Assembly (NCBI RefSeq): GCF_040954835.1
Contig: NW_027168341.1
Coordinates: forward strand, 656,001-720,000
DNA length: 64,000 nucleotides
Reading direction: 5' to 3'
From: Lepisosteus oculatus
Lineage: Eukaryota > Chordata > Actinopteri > Semionotiformes > Lepisosteidae
Of the stretch, positions 11,671 through 21,039 are shown piece after piece. A model generated the notes under the pieces. It worked only from the letters and a program-made list of their open reading frames with translations. It made no database searches and was not told the DNA's origin. Made by a program: the position numbers and the translations under genes. How positions within the stretch are numbered: position 1 is the first letter of the stretch; each line of letters starts with the position of its first letter.

Positions 11671-13300
11671 CAGTGCCTTGCGAAAGTATTCGGCCCCCTT
11701 GAACTTTTCAACCTTTTGCCACATTTCAGGCTTCAAACATAAAGATATAAATTTTTTATTTTATGTGAAGAATCACCAACAAGTGGGACACAATTGTGAA
11801 GTGGAACGAAATCTATTGGATTTTTGAAACTTTTTTAACGAATAAAAAAATGAAAAGTGGGGCGTGCAAAATTATCCGGCCCCCTTGCGTTAATACTTTG
11901 TAGAGCCACCTTTTGCTGCGATTACAGCTGCAAGTCGCTTGGGGTATGTCTCTATCAGTTTTGCACATCGAGAGACTGAAATTCTTGCCCATTCTTCCTT
12001 GCAAAACAGCTCGAGCTCAGTGAGGTTGGATGGAGAGCGTTTGTGAACAGCAGTTTTCAGCTCTTTCCACAGATTCTCGATTGGATTCAGGTCTGGACTT
12101 TGACTTGGCCATTCAAACACCTGGATACGTTTATTTGTGAACCATTCCTTTGTAGATTTTGCTGTATGTTTGGGATCATTGTCTTGTTGGAAGATAAATC
12201 TCCGTCCCAGTTTCAGGTCTTTTGCAGACTCCAACAGGTTTTCATCCAGAATGGTCCTGTATTTGGCTGCATCCATCTTCCCCTCAATTTTAACCATCTT
12301 CCCTGTCCCTGCTGAAGAAAAGCAGGCCCAAACCATGATGCTGCCACCACCATGTTTGACAGTGGGGATGGTGTGTTGAGGGTGATGAGCTGTGTTGCTT
12401 TTACGCCAAACATATCGTTTTGCATTGTGGGCAAAAAGTTCGATTTTGGTTTCATCTGACCAGAGCACCTTCTTCCACATGTTTGGGGTGTCTCCCAGGT
12501 GGCTTGTGGCAAACTTTAGACGAGACTTTTTATGGATATCTTTGAGAAATGGCTTTCTTCTTGCCACTCTTCCATAAAGGCCAGATTTGTGCAGTGTAAG
12601 ACTGATTGTTGTCCTATGGACAGACTCTCCCACCTCAGCTGTAGTTCTCTGCAGTTCATCCAGAGTGATCATGGGCCTCTTGGCTGCATCTCTGATCAGT
12701 CTTCTCCTTGTCTGAGCTGAAAGTTTAGAGGGACGGCCAGGTCTTGGTAGATTTGCAGTGGTCTGATACTCCTTCCATTTCAAGATGATCGCTTGCACAG
12801 TGCTCCTTGGGATGTTTGAAGCTTGGGAAATCTTTTTGTATCCAAATCCGGCTTTAAACTTCTCCACAACAGTATTACGGACCTGCCTGGTGTGTTCCTT
12901 GGTCTTCATGATGCTCTCTGCGCTTTCAACAGAACCTTGAGACTATCACAGAGCAGGTGCATTTATACAGAGACTTGATTACACACAGGTGGATTCTATT
13001 TATCACCATCAGTCATTTAGGACAACATTGGATCATTCAGAGATCCTCGCTGAACTTCTGGAGTGAGTTTGCTGCACTGAAAGTAAAGGGGCCGAATAAT
13101 TTTGCACGCCCCACTTTTCATTTTTTTATTAGTTAAAAAAGTTTCAAAAATCCAATAGATTTTGTTCCACTTCACAATTGTGTCCCACTTGTTGGTGATT
13201 CTTCACATAAAATAAAAAATTTATATCTTTATGTTTGAAGCCTGAAATGTGGCAAAAGGTTGAAAAGTTCAAGGGGGCCGAATACTTTCGCAAGGCACTG
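11671..13300 (-). mobile_element. Tc1-like DNA transposon, apparently complete
   Basis: This 1630-bp element is flanked by TA on both sides (11669-11670 and 13301-13302). Its terminal inverted repeats are about 215 bp (11671-11885 and 13087-13300), start CAGTGCCTTGCG, and differ at only about three bases by eye. The inner ends repeat the GGCCCC motif, like the IR/DR layout of fish Tc1 elements. It encodes a full-length transposase and interrupts the LTR element, so it is the younger insertion. Confidence 0.97.
11890..12909 (-). CDS. Tc1/mariner-family transposase, DD34E, full length
   Basis: This 339-residue protein cuts and pastes its own element by binding the inverted repeats and cleaving at TA sites. 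The N-terminal half has two helix-turn-helix regions (about residues 1-110) joined by a GRP motif at residues 58-60. The catalytic triad is D152 (in WSDETKIE), D243 (in QQDNDPKHT) and E278 (in NPIENLW), with the expected 34-residue spacing between the last two. The glycine-rich box lies at about residues 187-204. Length and residue positions fall one short of the Sleeping Beauty transposase (340 aa; D153, D244, E279). There is no internal stop, so it could be functional or only recently silenced. The start ATG is at 12909. Confidence 0.96.
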   Translation of the reverse strand: MKTKEHTRQVRNTVVEKFKAGFGYKKISQASNIPRSTVQAIILKWKEYQTTANLPRPGRPSKLSAQTRRRLIRDAAKRPMITLDELQRTTAEVGESVHRTTISLTLHKSGLYGRVARRKPFLKDIHKKSRLKFATSHLGDTPNMWKKVLWSDETKIELFAHNAKRYVWRKSNTAHHPQHTIPTVKHGGGSIMVWACFSSAGTGKMVKIEGKMDAAKYRTILDENLLESAKDLKLGRRFIFQQDNDPKHTAKSTKEWFTNKRIQVFEWPSQSPDLNPIENLWKELKTAVHKRSPSNLTELELFCKEEWARISVSRCAKLIETYPKRLAAVIAAKGGSTKY

Positions 13301-13693
13301 TATATCCGGGGAACAAGGAAATATTTTTATTTCTTGTCCAGAGGGAACAGAAGGAATCTCCACATAGGCTTCTGTGTTCGGTGGGCACTGTGTGAGCACA
13401 GTCTGCCTCTTGGCCCCCCTTTCCTTCTGTACAGAAGGCTTAGGAGCCTTGACCTGTTTCCACACTTTGCCTTTCTGGTGATCCACCAAAGGTTCCTCTC
13501 TGAGTCGCATGCCCTTTTCTTTTTCAACCCGTTTGAGCTTGCCGTGTGACATCAAACACCTTTCAACCTCAGTGTCAATCAGTGTCTCACAGTGTAAGAC
13601 ATCTCCCATGGCAGCCTTGAGGTAAAAGCTTCTTGCTTTTCCTCTGTGTTTTACTGCCTGCTCTGTGACTTCAGGGGTGGAGTCAGCACTCAC
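13229..13693 (-). CDS. Frame downstream of the gag-like region
   Basis: This 154-residue minus-strand frame lies between the gag-like frame and the Tc1 insertion. It holds a short stretch reminiscent of a retroviral aspartic protease, but the signature is not clear enough to name it. It belongs to the LTR element fossil. Confidence 0.3.
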   Translation of the reverse strand: MSADSTPEVTEQAVKHRGKARSFYLKAAMGDVLHCETLIDTEVERCLMSHGKLKRVEKEKGMRLREEPLVDHQKGKVWKQVKAPKPSVQKERGAKRQTVLTQCPPNTEAYVEIPSVPSGQEIKIFPCSPDIQCLAKVFGPLELFNLLPHFRLQT

Positions 13694-13733
13694 TTGGGAG
13701 TGGCTGAATTCATCCAGGCAGGAACCCTTCTGC

Positions 13734-14729
13734 TCAATCAGATAGACTGAGGGAGGGAGAGGGGGCGGGTCTCCGCCTCCTCATGGAGAGTATCAGCTCA
13801 TTCACGCTTCCGGCAGCCTTGGGGAGCGGTTGTCCCTGTCCTAATAAAGCTTGTTCAAGCCTGGCCAGGCGGGTGGCTACTGAATCCTTTTGTTCAGCTT
13901 TATCTAGCCCTTTCCCTCCCCCGGTGTTCTCATGGCACTTAGGACGCTGGGTGTGGTCCTGTGTGCATGCTTTGGAACGGGGCTTAGCCAGCTCAGGAGC
14001 CTGTGCTCCTTCGAGCAGGGGGGAATTAACCCTGCTGGCTCTGACGGCAAACACAGTCACTTTAACAGCTTTTTGCTCAGAGCGACTTTGGACATCATAC
14101 TCCCAGGCTTTCTGCACGAATCTCTTAATATCAGTCATTTTCATGGTCTGTGCATCTGTATGCATTAAGATCATCTTTCTGACTGACGGGTGGAGATTCG
14201 CAATGAATAAACCCTTGAAATGTGTGTTCTCTTCGCAACCCTCATCATTTCGCCCTGCAAAATAATTTCGTCTAAGTCTCTCGTAATATTCGCGAGGGGA
14301 CTCTGCTCTCTTGTGCTTAATGTGAAGAGCGGCGGCTATCGCAGCAGTCGGGTCAATAAACGCACTGTTTTCTTCGATAAGTGCTTGACAAAGCTGCTCA
14401 AAATCATTACAGACTTCTTTCATCTGCCTAGCCATCCACTCATGTACAGCTCTGCTGGTAGTTTTCCTGACCAGAAACACTTTCTCCTGTTCTGTGGCGT
14501 TTGGCAGATACTGCAGGGTATACCTGAGGTCCTGAATATAACTCTCGATATTATTCTTTGACACTGCGGGGTCAAATCTCTCTATGTCCTTCGCTAGCTC
14601 TCTCAGAGAATGGAGATTTATCCTTCTAGCTTCTCCGCTGACGGAGATATGGAAGAGATCGTGGTCAGACCTGTCGCTGCTAGAGAGAGTGCTTAATAGC
14701 GACTCGAATTCAGACCTTTTAGCAACCAT
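13734..14729 (-). CDS. Gag-like protein of the LTR element
   Basis: This 331-residue frame starts about 240 bp inside the primer binding site, where gag belongs. It is rich in charged helices, including a capsid-like region (about residues 50-220), followed by a basic, proline-rich tail. I recognise the layout of a retroelement Gag but not the exact family. No zinc-knuckle motif is obvious. Confidence 0.6.
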   Translation of the reverse strand: MVAKRSEFESLLSTLSSSDRSDHDLFHISVSGEARRINLHSLRELAKDIERFDPAVSKNNIESYIQDLRYTLQYLPNATEQEKVFLVRKTTSRAVHEWMARQMKEVCNDFEQLCQALIEENSAFIDPTAAIAAALHIKHKRAESPREYYERLRRNYFAGRNDEGCEENTHFKGLFIANLHPSVRKMILMHTDAQTMKMTDIKRFVQKAWEYDVQSRSEQKAVKVTVFAVRASRVNSPLLEGAQAPELAKPRSKACTQDHTQRPKCHENTGGGKGLDKAEQKDSVATRLARLEQALLGQGQPLPKAAGSVNELILSMRRRRPAPSPSLSLSD

Positions 14730-14972
14730 CGTTAAACTTAAAGAGTATTACTTTTAAGTACGAAATCACAGTTTTACCACAGAAAACCACAAGATCAAGT
14801 ATGCAATCAACCCGGTAGATCGCAAAAGATCACAAAACAATCAAGCACTGCTTAAAGAGCAAGGGGAACTTTTTTTTCTTTCGGCTTTCAGCACACCGTA
14901 TTGTTGTGTATGAAACCCGCGGCGTTTTATATTGAATTATTCCGCTTGGTTGACTCATTTCAGTCTTGCCAC

Positions 14973-14990
14973 GCCCACCCAGGGACGCCA
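14973..14990 (-). promoter_or_regulatory. Primer binding site matching tRNA-Asn
   Basis: On the minus strand, five bases after the 5' LTR, the sequence TGGCGTCCCTGGGTGGGC is complementary to the 3' end of vertebrate tRNA-Asn including CCA. This fixes the element's orientation and suggests tRNA-Asn as primer. A tRNA-Asn gene lies in this window at 36103-36176. Confidence 0.85.
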
Positions 14991-14995
14991 AATAA

Positions 14996-16482
14996 TGTAA
15001 GAAAACCGGCTCAGGGACGCCAAATATGTAATGTTGCCATAGCAAAATTAAATGTAGGGGGTCTCTGAAGGCACCAGTTCTGTAGGGTTTGGGCATTTAC
15101 TGAGACAATTATTAATTGTAGCAGTAAATCACAAAGTTGATTCTTTTGATAGCTTTAGAATCCAACCATGTGACATAACTCAAACAACGCGCACACACAG
15201 GTACTAATACACGAGGATACATTTATTAATACATAAAATATGCATGTAAACCTAACAGATCTTATCAAGAGGGTTATCAGAATACAAAAGATATATATTC
15301 AGTCAGTTACGAAGTGTTACACATATCAAGAGGACATACGTTCAGTATATCATTCATTAAGACCGTTTCGTTAATGAACTTGGTTATAACTTCTACATTA
15401 GATACTCAAACAAGTACATAACTCTTAGGAATTAAATTGATATCAACTGGTTGGGATAACAATTGAATTCTCGAGCTGTAATGCATTGAAGTTGAATACT
15501 CATCCAATCTTTGGGGATTCAGATCTTCCTGCGGGTACAAAGAAACAGTTGCAGGCTGTTGCTGTCCAATCCGCGCTCTCTGGCTCCGTGCCAGGCTGTG
15601 CTGTGCGGCTTGCGACGCTGCGCTGCTGATGCTCACTGACCGGCTAGTTAGTGTTGGCTTTAACTAGCAAAGTTTGTGCACAGGAGAAAAGATGACTGTG
15701 GGTCCGAGCAAGTCAGGAAGAGGACCGGTTCGTTTCTGATGAAGAGCTAGTTCTGAATAGTGATTCAGCTGTCCACAGTTCCGACCTGTTCACGAGGCCT
15801 GCTGCTGGTGCTAACCTCGGGTGGATCCTCTGGTTATTCTCTGGCAACCTCCGCTCTAGACTCTTAGAACAAAGGAAAGTTCTGGCACTCGGACACACTG
15901 GCCGTTCCGTGGTTGTCCGGGCTGAGTCTCAGGATGGTCAGGAGGCGCGCTGCGAGAATATCCTGCCCTTGGGAGCCTTCTGCTCCTGGGCCGTCCTGCC
16001 CTGGAATTCTCCTTTGAATTCCCTTTAGAATTGTCCACAGAATCCTCTGAATCCTCCCTTCTGAATCTTACTGAATCTCACAGGCTCTCTGTGTTGCCTG
16101 TTTTTACCTGGAGGAACTTCAGCTCATTGATTGGCTGAAAGTTCCATGGGCATCAGAGTCCCACGTGGGTTACTCGGCCCTACAAGTCCCTGATTGATTG
16201 ATCAAGGTGAGATATGAGTCACTTAGTCCTGACACTTAGTAATGCAGTCCAGATGTCCAACTGGCACTCCCTAGACAGATAGGCGCCAATGGATGACCAT
16301 TGATCATGATAGAAAGGCTTAGCTAAGTGCATCCCCCTTTGGGAGCTGTCCTAGGACCTTAAATCACCCTGCATGAATAGTCTCTCTGTGGCTGCACCAC
16401 AGAGATGAACAGAGAAATGGGGCCTCATTTGGAAAGGCTCAGAACACTTAATTCTGCCTTATTAATAAGCCTCGCCGCTACA
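14996..16482 (-). repeat. 5' long terminal repeat of the LTR element
   Basis: This 1487-bp repeat is nearly identical to 7652-9122, apart from about 15 bp of extra sequence near 15640. It is the 5' LTR because the primer site and gag-like frame follow it on the minus strand. Confidence 0.9.
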
Positions 16483-16486
16483 CACA

Positions 16487-18130
16487 TATATTAATGTAAT
16501 AAATGATTGCTTATGCTTTATAAATAAATCTAATTAAAATAAAAGCTTAAGTTTTGTATTTATCTTGTACCATAGAACATGATTTTCTTTGTATTTCAAG
16601 CCCACAAAGTGTCCAAATGTTCTATGATCATTTCTTTCATCATTAGGGACTAAATATACCAAACGTATGATGCTAAAATCCTGAAAAAAGGATAGGCTCC
16701 ATTTCGTCAGTAGATTGGAGTCCAAAACTGATTTGGGTCAATATACATTACCTTTGAAGATAAGGTACAGTCTACTGTAGGGAACCATCAACTTAGAAAG
16801 CATTGGCCTTCCCTGGGGGTCAGGTAGGTGCAAAAGATAAACCTTTATCCTATCTTTATCTTAAGATAAGTGTCCAAGCAGTATTTTTCCAAGTTTCACC
16901 AAGCTCATCATGTTGCCATAGTAGACAAAGTTCTATAAAATGTTAAATAACTTTAGAAAAAAGCATCTTGGTCTTTCAGTACTGTACAAGGTGAATTAAA
17001 CTGTCCCTGGTAATAAAAAGTAATTAGAAGCATCCCAGAAACATCCCAGCATCCCAGAAACATTCTAGAAACATTCTATCTCTAGAAACATTAGCTGTTT
17101 TATATCATGTAATTTAGTGTGATGTTGTCAGAATTCAAGGACATTATCACACACAGAAATTGGTTCAGTTAAATCTAAAAAACACACCTAAACATGGGTT
17201 TAAATGTAAAATAGAAGTCTTACCTCTTGTCAAAAGATTTAATTCAAGAAGCGATGTAATAAATGATTGCTTATGCTTTATAAACAAATCTAATTAAAAT
17301 AAAAGCTTAAGTTTTGTATTTATCTTGTACCATATAACATGGTTTTCTTTGTATTTCAATACCACAAAGTGTCCAAATGACACACTACATGATATAAGGA
17401 AGATTATCACATGCATATCGGTATTATCTTTCTTATGAAAATGCATTCCTTTCATTACATTTTACTTTTTAAAATGAACTCAAATTGTGTATAATGTAAT
17501 AATGTAAGTAGAATAGATTCTAACAATATTAATCCAGTGTGTTGCACTACTTCACTGCTTCACTGCTCTATGCCGTCTGGAAATAAATCCTCAGACTGCT
17601 CACTGCCCTGGGCTTGTACCAATAAATTACAGGAGCACGTCTATATATCACTGCGTTGAAGCAGAAGACACACAATCACTGCAAACACATCCTAAATACA
17701 GTGTTCCAACACCTTTGACCTCATCCAGAACGTATCATTTATTGAAAGGGATTGCTGTCAGAATGCACATCTGAATCCCAAACAGAATCTCTAGTAAAAT
17801 ACGATCATTTGTGAAACAGGCAAATGACTGTCTCAGGGGCCCATTCCTCATTGTCAGACATATGTATGCAATGCTTTCACCGTGCATTGAGCAATAGGGA
17901 TTAAAAACACCGCAGGTAAGGTTAGATGTCATGTTCTATGATCATTTCTTTCAGCATTAGGAACTAAATATACTAAACGTATGATACTAAAATGTTATTT
18001 TCACATATATTAATGTAATAAATGATTGCTTATGCTTTATAAATAAATCTAATTAAAATAAAAGCTTAAGTTTTGTATTTATCTTGTACCATAGAACAAG
18101 ATTTTCTTTGTATTTCAAGCCCACAAAGTG
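16487..18130. repeat. Continuation of the fold-back repeat complex
   Basis: A unit containing AATAAATGATTGCTTATGCT appears at about 16497, 17255 and 18015 (and in reverse near 4440), and the TTTCACAAATGA unit recurs near 17810. The LTR element interrupted this complex, because its flanks join up to match the sequence at 17990-18010. I see no gene here. Confidence 0.7.
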
Positions 18131-18142
18131 TCCTTTGATCTC

Positions 18143-18329
18143 TTATCTGTGGTAATCCACAATGACCCCGTTCTTCAGGTGATTCATCATGTCCTCCCTC
18201 GTCTGTTGAGAGGCCATCCCGATCTCTTCTGCCGTGGCATGCTTCATACACGCTCTCTTGAAGTGAGCAGGAAGCTGATCAAAAGTATTCAGGCACATCT
18301 TGCACACCAGGGGAATCCTCGCGGGTTTC
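18143..18329 (-). CDS. Exon-like segment with a zinc-finger-like motif
   Basis: The minus-strand frame reads CKMCLNTF then H and C residues in a CX2C...H...C pattern and ends in a stop at 18143. An acceptor-like site (TTTTCAAAG) precedes it. Read from 18329, its phase matches the donor of the exon-like piece at 18501-18559. I do not recognise the protein. It may be the last exon of a small gene or a captured gene fragment. Confidence 0.4.
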
Positions 18330-18500
18330 CTTTGAAAATAAATAATACCATCTGTGTATAGAAACAAGCTAAGACTGATTTCTTAAATTATCCTTAAAAT
18401 TCTCTCTCATAGTTTGAGCATAATGATTTTATTGCATTTATATAAGAATTGCTCATTGCTCCAAAATAAATAATGGTTTCATAAAAAAGTGAACACTTAC

Positions 18501-18559
18501 TTGGTCTCAGTCACAGACTTTCCAATAGAAGCCATTGTGGAGTTCAGCAACTGCAGGTC
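18501..18559 (-). CDS. Exon-like segment, 59 nt
   Basis: A pyrimidine-rich tract ending in CTTCTAG precedes this segment and GTAAGT follows it, which makes good splice sites on the minus strand. The open phase encodes a stretch including MASIGKSVTET and ends with two bases that join in phase to the segment starting at 18329. This supports a spliced transcript, but no expression evidence is available. Confidence 0.4.
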
Positions 18560-18719
18560 CTAGAAGTGGGGAAGGAATTTTAAAAGAGAAATTGAATTAC
18601 AATACAGAAGGAATGGCTGAGGGTTCACTGAAATATATAAATATACAAATTCCAAAGACTGAGTCCATATAGAAACAACTACTTTTCATTTTCAGTATAA
18701 GAAAAAAAAAACATTATCT

Positions 18720-19253
18720 TCCAAAGCATCATAAAATTGTCCCTTCTTCCAGACTCTACTTCTCTCTTGTAGTAGTACAGCAGACCTTTCCAGGTGAGCA
18801 GATCACAGAGTCCGAAATAAGCTTCCTCCATCAAACAAAGTACCTGAACATGACTCTGTCTTCATAAAAGCGCCCCTGTAATAAAGAGATTAAATCCAAA
18901 ATCAAGAGGGCAGTTGCCTACTGAAATACAAGAAGTCATCAATTTTAACCTAGCAACACATTAAAGGCTGCATCTATACAAGTGCGATTCTAGAAATGCT
19001 CACCAGATTACGTTTTAAGAAGGAACTGCACCTCAGGTTCCGCTGAGATCTTAACTCGGATGGCAGGATTCAGAGTCTGGAGTGCGGACTGATGGCGAAC
19101 GGAGGGTCCACATACTGTGGATCCCTCAGTGATCTTCCGCGTATTCAAACCGCCAGCGTGTGACTCCCCTGTCCCTGTGACCTCATTGGTCTGCTCTCTC
19201 CTCTGTGCAGCCGAGCCCGACTCACGGTAAAGTGAAAAAAAAGATGCCCTCAA
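18720..19253 (-). pseudogene. Exon-like pieces of an unrecognised gene, copy 2
   Basis: The 81-residue open frame at 19008-19253 (minus, MRASFFSLYRESGS start) and the segment at 18720-18850 are the counterparts of the pieces at 2606-3235 and 50266-50820. Only in this copy are the two further exon-like pieces (18143-18329 and 18501-18559) seen downstream. Differences between copies are mostly substitutions. Function is unknown. Confidence 0.3.
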
Positions 19254-19679
19254 CGTGAGATTTACTCTGGAGCGAGGATAGATGTTACCTTTTTATCATT
19301 GAACAGGATGTATGTGATGTGGCGACTAGGTTCAATTTTGTATCCTCTTTAAAAGATTAAGGACTGGGGTGAGTGTGATTTACCACCCTTTCAGCTAAGA
19401 ACCCGACTTGCGCATCGTTTAAGCTGCATTGACTCGGTCGTTTAACTCTTCTCCATTAGCAGGGTTAAGGTTAAAGAAAAAAACATTGCTGACTTCTTTT
19501 TTTTTTGCCAGCCGCTAGCGCTGATTAGCAAGGCTTGTATTTCATGTTTTGCAAGTTGCATCCATTTTAAGAAAAACAAGTCGCGTTAAAGACAGGAAAT
19601 GAATACTTGCATTTAATTAAGTCTAGCCGTAGGCGGTTGTCTGTAATGACCAGTTCTGTTCGAGAAGACACAACAAAGA

Positions 19680-19753
19680 AGGCACCGCTGGGATTCGAAC
19701 CCAGGATCTTCTGTTTACTAGGCAGGCGCTTTAACCAACTAAGCCACGGCGCC
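19680..19753 (-). tRNA. tRNA-Thr (AGT)
   Basis: This is a 74-nt canonical cloverleaf. Acceptor GGCGCCG pairs with CGGTGCC, the anticodon is AGT, and the T arm CTGGG-TTCGAAT-CCCAG is perfect. It is the best of the three full-length Thr copies in the window. Confidence 0.96.
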
Positions 19754-20132
19754 CCAGGAGTGCTGTTCTTTTGCAGCCACTTGGACACACCACTCAGACA
19801 CATCTGCATTCGGTGTGTGCTCCGCCTGCTTGCTGAGCAAGTTGCCACCTTTACATACAATAGCAACATCGACACCAAGAGAAAGGATGACAAATGGCTC
19901 TTATCTGGAACTTTTCATGTCCAAGGAGCTCAATATGCTTTCTGTGTACAACAGGGCCACTGAACTCCACACTGGCCACTGAACCACAGCAGTGGCTTGC
20001 TGGCTTGACATCTCCCAAGGAAAATGTTGAAATCACATGTGGAACAGGAAAATGACCCTCGAGTACGAGGGAAAAAAAAGAAAAAGATCATCTGGAGCGC
20101 GCCAACCCATGTCCAGACAGCCCAGTTTCGTC

Positions 20133-20214
20133 GACAAGGTGGCTGAGTGGTTAAGGTGATGGACTGCTAATTCATTGTGCTCTGCAGTCATGGGTTCAAA
20201 TCTTATTCTCGTCG
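20133..20214 (+). tRNA. tRNA-Ser (GCT), weakened copy
   Basis: This is an 82-nt Ser tRNA with anticodon GCT and a long variable arm. The A box has changed (gctgagtgg), and the T stem ATGGG/CTTAT and one acceptor position pair poorly. It is a duplicate of 4068-4149 and may be decaying. Confidence 0.65.
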
Positions 20215-20927
20215 CTCTCCATGTCTGACACATGTGCCTGTTTGACGTCGGCCCTCCTGTTGCTTGCTCCGGTGCTAGAGCCGTACATTTTCTAGCGGTG
20301 GCTGAACATGGTATAGTAGGCCAACGTCGGTATCGAGCAGTGACAGTAACAGTACTTACTGCGCCCCATAAGAAATCGTTTGTCCCTGTTCAAAAGAGAT
20401 TGTGCGATGTCCTGCGGCGTTCGTAAAGCAAACCTTTGACAGTTTGAAAAGAGGAATTTATTCTGCTTCCTGTGCGTGCAGTAGTTACAAAGTTGAACGT
20501 CTTTACACGATCTGCTGCAGTTTTCAGTGGGCGGGCTTTGTCAGATGGCTTGAAAAAACGCACTGTGTTTCGGCTGAACTCCACACTCATGAGCAGTGTC
20601 CTGCATGTTTTCTGTGTATAGCTGTCTTTTAACGCATACAGAATTCATTTGAAATCATTGATTTCTCCAATTAACAAGGGTCCCTTTTTGAACCTGCGAG
20701 AAGCATTCTTTCAATGTAACAGATTTACTCCGGGGAAAGCCAGCATGACATTGAGAGTAGCTCAAGCTTTCAGCACCCATATTGGACTGCGTGTATGCAG
20801 ACACCACTCAGAATCCCCTGTAAGATTCTCCCTCAATTCCGTTTTTCAGTGCTTTAGCTCTTTCAAAAGGCTTCGCTTTGCTAGTCACAATCCAAGGCTC
20901 ATGATGGCATTTGAAAACATTCACCAC

Positions 20928-20999
20928 TGCGTTGGCCGGGAATCGAACCCGGGTCAACTGCTTGGAAGGCAGCTATGCTCACCACTATACCACCAACGC
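20928..20999 (-). tRNA. tRNA-Gly (TCC)
   Basis: This is a 72-nt canonical cloverleaf. Acceptor GCGTTGG pairs with CCAACGC, the anticodon is TCC in the loop CTTCCAA, and the T arm CCGGG-TTCGATT-CCCGG is perfect. Split remnants of its duplicate lie near 43250 and 43560. Confidence 0.97.
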
Positions 21000-21039
21000 A
21001 TGCCCACAGGAAGTCTGCAGGACACCACCAGAGAATGCT

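Larger units (their letters stand above)
7652..16482 (-). mobile_element. LTR retroelement fossil with gag-like and env-like parts
   Basis: Two long terminal repeats (7652-9122 and 14996-16482) bound an internal region read on the minus strand. The 4-bp repeat CACA flanks the element (7648-7651 and 16483-16486). The uninterrupted target is seen in a related repeat near 18000. Parts seen are a tRNA-Asn primer site, a gag-like frame, a middle region I do not recognise, an env-like region and a polypurine tract. I found no reverse transcriptase or integrase motif, so it looks non-autonomous or internally rearranged. A Tc1 transposon is inserted in it. The repeats differ at roughly 15 places plus one short indel, which suggests a young insertion. 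It is broken, with a few breaks. Confidence 0.88.
18704..20220 (+). repeat. Direct copy of 2686-4155
   Basis: The order and sequence match 2686-4155, including the exon-like pieces, the Thr tRNA and the Ser-GCT tRNA. The inverted copy of its first part is at about 49740-50820. The duplication predates the LTR insertion or is independent of it, since the LTR element lies between the two copies. Confidence 0.88.

Noticed and set aside
12043-12720. Plus-strand frames inside the Tc1 element
   Set aside because: They are antisense shadows of the transposase gene.
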